In this document: in pieces, positions 8,026 through 11,901 of the stretch
How the letters are laid out: each line of letters begins with the position of its first letter
Position numbering within the stretch: position 1 is the first letter of the stretch
Source of the DNA: an uncultured Eubacteriales bacterium
Lineage (GTDB): Bacteria; Bacillota; Clostridia; Oscillospirales; Acutalibacteraceae
Assembly: GCA_905198155.1 (NCBI GenBank)
Contig: CAJKBQ010000054.1
Location: forward strand, 1 to 11,901
DNA: 11,901 bases
Reading direction: 5' to 3'
Made by a program: the position numbers and the translations under genes
Notes under the pieces: model-generated
What the model saw: the letters and a program-made list of their open reading frames with translations, nothing else
What the model was told of the DNA's origin: nothing
Database searches by the model: none

Positions 8026-8945
8026 TTGATATCCGGGAACTGTCCGTCGCCGAAATCGATGCACTGATTGCAACCGCGACCGACATGATCGCGCATCCGG
8101 CGCGCTACGCGCACTGCTGCGACGGCAAAAAGCTGGCGACGCTCTTTTTTGAGCCGTCCACGCGCACGCGCCTCAGCTTCGAGGCCGCAATGATCGAGCT
8201 GGGCGGCCATGTGCTGACGATGGCGGACGCGGCGTCCAGCTCGGCGTCCAAAGGCGAAAGCGTTGCCGACACCGTACGCGTCGTCTCCTGCTACGCCGAT
8301 ATCATCGCGATGCGCCACCCGAAGGAAGGCGCGCCGCTGGTGGCCGCGCGCAGCGCCACCGTCCCCGTCATCAATGCGGGCGACGGCGGCCACAATCACC
8401 CCACGCAAACGCTGGCCGACCTGCTGACCATTCACCGGCAAAAAGGGCGGTTCGACCACCTGACGGTCGGGTTCTGCGGCGATTTGAAATTCGGGCGCAC
8501 CGTGCATTCGCTGATCGCTGCGCTCACGCGGTACACGGGCGTGCGGTTCGTGCTGATCTCGCCGGAGGAATTGAAGCTGCCCAGCTACGTCAAGGACGAG
8601 ATCAAATCCGCCGGGCTGGAATACATCCAAACCACCGATCCGCTCGCCGTGATGCCGGAGCTGGACGTGCTGTACATGACGCGCGTGCAGAAAGAGCGTT
8701 TTTTCAACGAAGAGGATTATCTGCGGCTCAAAGACAGCTATATCCTCACGCCGGACACGCTGCGCACCGCCAAACCGGATCTGTGCATCATGCACCCGCT
8801 GCCGCGCGTCAACGAAATCGCCGTGGCGGTGGACCGCGACCCGCGCGCGTGCTATTTCCAGCAGGTGATGAACGGAAAATATATGCGCATGGCGCTGATC
8901 CGCAAGCTGCTGTGCCGGCCGGACGAACAGGAGGAACAGGCATGA
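8013..8945 (+). CDS. pyrB: Aspartate carbamoyltransferase catalytic chain
   Basis: Condenses carbamoyl phosphate with aspartate, the committed step of the pathway. It has 310 residues (E. coli chain 310-311). The carbamoyl phosphate site is FFEPSTRTR with Ser49, Thr50, Arg51 and Thr52. The 80s loop, which completes the active site of the neighbouring chain in the trimer, reads SASKGES with Lys80 corresponding to E. coli Lys84. GHNHPTQTLADL and the aspartate-domain start GDLKFGRTVHS closely follow the PyrI-dependent type, and HPLPRVNEI (His261 onward) closes the site. This resemblance to the E. coli type agrees with pyrI overlapping its end by 4 bases (ATGA). GGAGGT at 8002-8007 precedes the ATG by 5 bases. 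In the Bacillus operon pyrB is near the front and has no pyrI; here it follows pyrE. An ornithine carbamoyltransferase is excluded by the aspartate-domain motifs. Confidence 0.98.
   Translation: MRSLIDIRELSVAEIDALIATATDMIAHPARYAHCCDGKKLATLFFEPSTRTRLSFEAAMIELGGHVLTMADAASSSASKGESVADTVRVVSCYADIIAMRHPKEGAPLVAARSATVPVINAGDGGHNHPTQTLADLLTIHRQKGRFDHLTVGFCGDLKFGRTVHSLIAALTRYTGVRFVLISPEELKLPSYVKDEIKSAGLEYIQTTDPLAVMPELDVLYMTRVQKERFFNEEDYLRLKDSYILTPDTLRTAKPDLCIMHPLPRVNEIAVAVDRDPRACYFQQVMNGKYMRMALIRKLLCRPDEQEEQA
8929..8934 (+). promoter_or_regulatory. Ribosome binding site that fixes the pyrI start
   Basis: AGGAGG lies 7 bases before the ATG at 8942, inside the last codons of pyrB. It rules out the much earlier in-frame ATG at 8783, whose first 53 residues would be an out-of-frame copy of pyrB. 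Confidence 0.85.
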
Positions 8946-9358
8946 ACATCGACCCGATTCAAAACGGCATCGTCATCGACCACATCCGCGCCGGAAAAGG
9001 CATGGCGCTGTACCGGCTGCTGCAGCTGGACACACTGGACTGTCAGGTGGCGGTGGTGTGCAACGCCGTCAGCCAAAAGCTGGGGAAGAAGGACATCATC
9101 AAAATCGCCGCCGACTTTGCGCCGAACCTTGCAATCATCGGCTATGTGGATCCCGGTGTGACGGTCAACCGCATCCGCGACGGGCAGCTGATCGAAAAAA
9201 CGCGCATCGACCTGCCGGAGGAGCTGACCGACGTGCTGCGCTGCAAAAATCCGCGCTGCATCACGTCCACTGAGCAGGAGCTGCCGCACATCTTCCGCCT
9301 GACCAACCGGGCACGGCGCGAATACCGATGCCTGTACTGCGAAACGAAAGCCCAATAA
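8942..9358 (+). CDS. pyrI: Aspartate carbamoyltransferase regulatory chain
   Basis: Binds nucleotide effectors and links catalytic trimers into the allosteric holoenzyme. It has 138 residues; the E. coli chain is about 153, with the difference mainly at the N-terminus. The N-terminal nucleotide-binding domain contains IQNGIVIDHIRAGKGMALYRLL, in which the residues after NG and around HI-AG are conserved effector contacts. The C-terminal zinc domain holds four cysteines, Cys101, Cys106, Cys130 and Cys133, with spacing x4, x23 and x2, identical to E. coli Cys109, Cys114, Cys138 and Cys141. Zinc binding and contact with PyrB are therefore likely. The ATGA overlap with pyrB implies tight coupling and near 1:1 production. 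It is the last gene of the operon: its TAA at 9356-9358 is followed at once by the terminator stem. Regulatory chains occur in Clostridia, Bacteroidota, enterobacteria and archaea but not in Bacillus. Confidence 0.97.
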   Translation: MNIDPIQNGIVIDHIRAGKGMALYRLLQLDTLDCQVAVVCNAVSQKLGKKDIIKIAADFAPNLAIIGYVDPGVTVNRIRDGQLIEKTRIDLPEELTDVLRCKNPRCITSTEQELPHIFRLTNRARREYRCLYCETKAQ

Positions 9359-9399
9359 CAAAGCGCCGGAATCCCAATCATCGGGATTCCGGCGCTTTG
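9359..9399 (+). terminator. Perfect 17-bp hairpin closing the pyr operon, probably shared with the convergent gene
   Basis: The arms 9359-9375 (CAAAGCGCCGGAATCCC) and 9383-9399 are exact reverse complements, with a 7-base loop AATCATC. The stem starts on the base after the pyrI stop codon. It lies between two convergent genes, so it is positioned to end both transcripts. Neither side has a classic U-tract: on + the hairpin is followed by TGGTGAAGAAAA, and on - by TTATTGGGC. The AAAG/CTTT base of the stem gives only three U residues at the + foot. Termination is therefore inferred from position and stem strength; 3'-end stabilisation or a factor-dependent stop are alternatives. Confidence 0.75.
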
Positions 9400-9403
9400 T
9401 GGT

Positions 9404-9430
9404 GAAGAAAAAAGGAGGAGGAAAAAAAAG
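9404..9430 (+). other. Purine-only tract between the convergent genes
   Basis: All 27 bases are A or G, with A6, then GGAGGAGG, then A8 and a final G. On + it mimics a strong ribosome binding site, but no plausible gene starts after it. On - it reads as a pyrimidine run with T8 and T6 beginning two bases after the regulator's stop codon (9432-9434). It could act as a U-rich 3' end for the regulator transcript, although no clear hairpin precedes it on that strand. Function unknown. Confidence 0.5.
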
Positions 9431-9431
9431 T

Positions 9432-11705
9432 TCACGGCACGCTGTCCGGGCGCACGACGCGTTCGACGGTGAATTGTCCCTGAGCGGCGGTGAGTTCCGG
9501 CACCGGAGCGGGCGATACCGACGGCGCATCGTCGGATTCGCGGTACATTTTGCGGATTTCGGACGCGCTGAACCCGAAATAGGCTTTGAATTTCTTGCTG
9601 TAATTCGTTTTGTTGGCGTAGCCGCAGCTTTCAAAAATCTCGGAGATGGCGCGGTTGGTCATAATCAGCTGCCGCCGAATCTCCGCCATGCGCAGCTCGG
9701 TGATGTGATCGGAATAATTTTCGCCGGTGCGCGTGCGGAACACCTTGCTCAGGTACGACTCGTTCATGTTGAACCGCTTGGCGATGCTGCCCAGCGTCAA
9801 TTCATATTCGCCGTAGTGGCGGTTCACATAGTCGATGATTTCGCTGAACGGGATCGCCAGCGCATCGTCGTCGTTGAAATACCGGCGCACCATCTGCGCC
9901 AGCGCATTGTAGAACGTGTGCGGCGCGCGGATCAGCGACGGGATCGACTCGTCGAATATGGTGCGGCGCTGTTCGTCGTCGTCCGCAGCCGCCAGCAGCG
10001 CTTGCAGCACGCATACGCGCCGATACACGCGCGCCGGTTCCGAATCGACCGATTCATTGTCGGACTCGATCGCCGTCAGCTGATCCAGCGCAGCTGCGCA
10101 GCTGCCGTCGCGGAGGGCGGTATCCAGCTGCGCCATGGCCTCGCTGTCGGGCGCAATCGGCGGGCGCGTGAGCGGGACATCCGTCTCCCAAAACCAGCAC
10201 AGAAACGCCTCGTGGTACTCCGGATGGCGCACCATTTCTTCCACCGCCTCGCGGTACGCGAACTGTGTGTTGTACAGTTTTTCGTACGGGCGGCTGATGA
10301 AGAACTGCACGCGGCTCGCGCCCAGCAGCTCCATCACGGTTTTGAGGCTGTCCAGCCCGGCGCTGCGCAGCTTGCGGGAGGTATCCATATCCGGCAGGCT
10401 GGCGACGAACGCGATTACATTCCGTTCGCCGAAGCGGTACGGGTACACCGCATCGCCGGAAAACGCGTCCAGAATGTCGGTATACGCCGTCTCGGCGCAG
10501 TCGAACGCCACGCAGGCGGTATAAAAGTACGGGTCGGCGAATTCGATCCCGGTCTGCGCCAGCTTGGCGCAGATTTCGGCATCGTCATCCGCCAGTATGC
10601 CGAACATCAGCATCTTGGTGGACTGCTGCTTGCTCAGGAACCGGTATTGGATGCTGCTCAGCCGGTAATCGTTGCGCTGGCGGGTCAGTTTGCGCACCAT
10701 GCCGCGCAGGCGATGCAGTTCGTCGCCGCTGCGGTCGGGGATATCGATATCGATCGTCCCGTCGATGATGCCCTCGATCTCGTCCACGGATTGTTTTTTC
10801 CGTTTGCTGAACCACACCGACATCAGCGTGGAAATCGCCAGCCCAATCCCGATCATCGCGATGCTGATCACCTGCGACTGCTGCGCGGACGCGTGCAGCT
10901 CGGTTTTCAGCGCCAACACGCTGACCCGCAGCCCCAAAATCGACAGCGTCCGGGTTTCGGTGTGATACAGATCATCGTCCTTTGCGTTGGGCTGCACCAG
11001 TTCCATCTTGCCGCCGGCCTTGCTGGCAAAGCAGATACTTTCCGTATCGCCGTCCGTGCTCAAAAACATCCGCACTTTCACCGTTTGGCCGCCGAACATT
11101 TTGTTGAGCGTTTGCTGCAAATCGCTGAGTTTAATCACATAGTTGACCGACACGCTGTACCGGTTGGACGTTCCGAACGATATTGGATAGTGCTGCACCA
11201 GATACTTTGGCAAACCGCCGTTGGTCAGCACGCACGCGCTGTTCGACGTGCGCGCGATCAGCTCCGCGCCGGTGACATCGTTGCCGGCCGACGTTTTCAG
11301 CAGGTTCACGAAATACACCGGCACCGCTGTGACGCCGGTTGCGCCGTAGATATCGCCTTTTCCGTAGTAGATGAACACGTCCTCCAGCTGTTCGGTGGCG
11401 TTCACGATCGACGTTTTCAGGGTTTTCACGCCATTGTACGCGATCACCGGCTTTTCGATCATGTTATACGCTTGCAGCTCGTCCAAATTGGCCAGCCACA
11501 TCGCCGTTTGGCTGTACAGCTCGTACTGCTGCTCCATCCCTTCCACCAGCTGATTCACCTTTGCTTGCAGCAGCTGAATCTCTTTTTTCTCCATCCCGCG
11601 CGTGTCGTTGTTCACCAGCCAAATCGACGCTGCGCAAAACGGGATCAAAATCAAGAGGTATGTAATCAAAAACCGCCACAGGCTTGTCTTTTTTTCCTCC
11701 TCCAT
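9432..11705 (-). CDS. Membrane-anchored AraC-family transcriptional regulator, ligand unknown
   Basis: It has 757 residues. A membrane helix at about 9-31 (LWRFLITYLLILIPF core) is followed by a heptad-like, probably coiled-coil stretch (about 36-65) and an extracytoplasmic region to about 278. A second helix spans 279-300, then a basic SKRKK stop-transfer and a short acidic linker (GTIDIDIPDRSGDEL) in HAMP-like position. A cytoplasmic middle region runs to about 615 with no domain I can name. The AraC domain spans 620-721, with two helix-turn-helix units near 637-661 (SIAKRFNMNESYLSKVF) and 687-711 (ISEIFESCGYANKTNYSKKF). The last 36 residues are a Pro/Ala/Val-rich tail outside the domain. 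The architecture matches YtdP-type regulators of Bacillota, which often control neighbouring uptake genes; here no such gene is in view, and one may lie to the right. It is convergent to the pyr operon, so a link to pyrimidine control is not indicated. It looks less GC-rich than the pyr genes. Confidence 0.9.
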   Translation of the reverse strand: MEEEKKTSLWRFLITYLLILIPFCAASIWLVNNDTRGMEKKEIQLLQAKVNQLVEGMEQQYELYSQTAMWLANLDELQAYNMIEKPVIAYNGVKTLKTSIVNATEQLEDVFIYYGKGDIYGATGVTAVPVYFVNLLKTSAGNDVTGAELIARTSNSACVLTNGGLPKYLVQHYPISFGTSNRYSVSVNYVIKLSDLQQTLNKMFGGQTVKVRMFLSTDGDTESICFASKAGGKMELVQPNAKDDDLYHTETRTLSILGLRVSVLALKTELHASAQQSQVISIAMIGIGLAISTLMSVWFSKRKKQSVDEIEGIIDGTIDIDIPDRSGDELHRLRGMVRKLTRQRNDYRLSSIQYRFLSKQQSTKMLMFGILADDDAEICAKLAQTGIEFADPYFYTACVAFDCAETAYTDILDAFSGDAVYPYRFGERNVIAFVASLPDMDTSRKLRSAGLDSLKTVMELLGASRVQFFISRPYEKLYNTQFAYREAVEEMVRHPEYHEAFLCWFWETDVPLTRPPIAPDSEAMAQLDTALRDGSCAAALDQLTAIESDNESVDSEPARVYRRVCVLQALLAAADDDEQRRTIFDESIPSLIRAPHTFYNALAQMVRRYFNDDDALAIPFSEIIDYVNRHYGEYELTLGSIAKRFNMNESYLSKVFRTRTGENYSDHITELRMAEIRRQLIMTNRAISEIFESCGYANKTNYSKKFKAYFGFSASEIRKMYRESDDAPSVSPAPVPELTAAQGQFTVERVVRPDSVP

Positions 11706-11710
11706 AATGG

Positions 11711-11718
11711 CCTCCTTT
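11711..11718 (-). promoter_or_regulatory. Ribosome binding site of the AraC-type regulator
   Basis: AAAGGAGG on the - strand stands 5 bases before the ATG at 11703-11705. It supports this start, as does the short charged N-terminus leading straight into the first membrane helix. Confidence 0.85.
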
Positions 11719-11735
11719 TAATTGAAAATACGGAT

Positions 11736-11784
11736 GGATTCCGTCCCCTGCGCGCGGCGCGTGCGTGCGCACGGGACGGGAACC
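11736..11784. repeat. Long imperfect inverted repeat upstream of the regulator gene
   Basis: CCGTCCC (11741-11747) pairs exactly with GGGACGG (11773-11779). After a C:C mismatch, TGCGCGCG (11749-11756) pairs with CGTGCGCA (11764-11771) with one G:U, leaving a 7-base loop. Outside the core, GG (11736-11737) pairs with CC (11783-11784) and T11739 with A11781, around one mismatch. The structure lies about 30 bases before the regulator start. It could be a leader hairpin, an operator or the terminator of a gene beyond the window; no U-tract directly follows on +, and on - there is only an AATCCATCCGTATTTT stretch. I see no convincing -35/-10 pair between 11706 and 11901 on either strand. Confidence 0.6.
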
Positions 11785-11849
11785 ATGGGGGATAGGCTGT
11801 TTGGGGTATCACTGTTTTGGATAGTTTCTTCGTCCTGCTGCGCTGCGAC

Positions 11850-11901
11850 GGAGGGCAACTCCCTCAGGCGCTGCGGCGCCAGCTCCCTCGCGAGGGAGCC
11901 T
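11850..11901. repeat. Cluster of three short hairpins, likely edge of an interspersed palindromic repeat
   Basis: Three inverted repeats follow one another: GAGGG/CCCTC (11851-11855 with 11861-11865), GGCGC/GCGCC with loop TGCG (11867-11880), and a perfect 18-base palindrome GCTCCCTCGCGAGGGAGC (11882-11899). The CTCCCTC word occurs twice, at 11859-11865 and 11883-11889, so the segments can also pair with each other in alternative ways. It contains no reading frame. The pattern resembles non-coding GAGGGAG-type repeats that I recall from gut Clostridia, but the copy number in this genome cannot be seen here and the element may continue past the window. Confidence 0.6.

Noticed and set aside
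8783..8941. Upstream extension of pyrI by 53 residues
   Set aside because: It would be an out-of-frame reading of the pyrB end, and the AGGAGG at 8929-8934 plus the family N-terminus place the start at 8942.
10090..10105. Perfect 16-base palindrome GCAGCTGCGCAGCTGC inside the regulator gene
   Set aside because: It falls in codons for an alanine-rich stretch and is explained by GC-rich Ala/Ser/Cys codons; there is no second copy or other sign of a site.
9399..11795. A 798-codon + strand open frame covering almost the whole regulator gene, starting near the orphan ribosome-binding sequence
   Set aside because: The translation is rich in Arg, His, Ala, Gln and Val without any family motif, as expected from the reverse frame of a GC-rich gene. 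The - strand protein has clear membrane helices, an AraC domain and its own ribosome binding site.
11785..11849. Promoter for the regulator on the - strand, around ACTATCC / GTGATACC
   Set aside because: No hexamer pair with 16-18 base spacing resembles the sigma-A consensus well enough to report.
1..11901. CRISPR array, tRNA, rRNA, insertion sequence or prophage gene
   Set aside because: No regularly spaced repeats, no tRNA-like or rRNA-like sequence, and no transposase or integrase motif on either strand.

Overview
This window is the distal part of a pyrimidine biosynthesis operon on the + strand. It is followed by a strong hairpin and a convergent gene for a membrane-anchored AraC-type regulator on the - strand. 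I did not find a novel system: every large gene belongs to a recognisable family, and most of the open questions lie in the short non-coding stretches.

Organism: most likely a high-GC member of the Clostridia (Bacillota), perhaps a gut lineage of the Oscillospirales type. This is inference. It rests on near-consensus AGGAGG ribosome binding sites before almost every gene, NAD-linked dihydroorotate dehydrogenase of class 1B (PyrD with PyrK), a Bacillus-like pyrC-carA-carB-pyrK-pyrD-pyrF-pyrE core, a two-membrane-segment AraC regulator of the kind common in Bacillota, and a GAGGGAG-type palindromic repeat at the right edge that resembles interspersed repeats I associate with such genomes.

Layout: 3-683 is the C-terminal half of pyrC, cut by the window edge. 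It is followed by carA (668-1774), carB (1758-4940), pyrK (4953-5696), pyrD (5678-6592), pyrF (6630-7349), pyrE (7372-8025), pyrB (8013-8945) and pyrI (8942-9358). The genes overlap by 4-19 bases or are separated by 12-37 bases, with no internal promoter or terminator visible. Together they encode all six steps from bicarbonate and glutamine to UMP: carbamoyl phosphate synthetase (CarAB), aspartate transcarbamoylase (PyrB with regulatory PyrI), dihydroorotase (PyrC), dihydroorotate dehydrogenase (PyrD/PyrK), orotate phosphoribosyltransferase (PyrE) and OMP decarboxylase (PyrF). Compared with Bacillus subtilis, pyrB sits at the operon end next to pyrI, which Bacillus lacks. Any leader with PyrR-type attenuation would lie left of the window.

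9359-9399 is a perfect 17-bp hairpin that begins on the base after the pyrI stop codon. A purine-only tract follows. 9432-11705 (- strand) encodes a 757-residue regulator with two membrane segments, an extracytoplasmic region and a C-terminal AraC DNA-binding domain. Its ligand and target are unknown and its likely partners would lie to the right, outside the window. 11706-11901 has no gene. It holds the regulator's ribosome binding site, a long imperfect inverted repeat (about 11736-11784) and a cluster of three small hairpins (11850-11900) that looks like the edge of an interspersed repeat.
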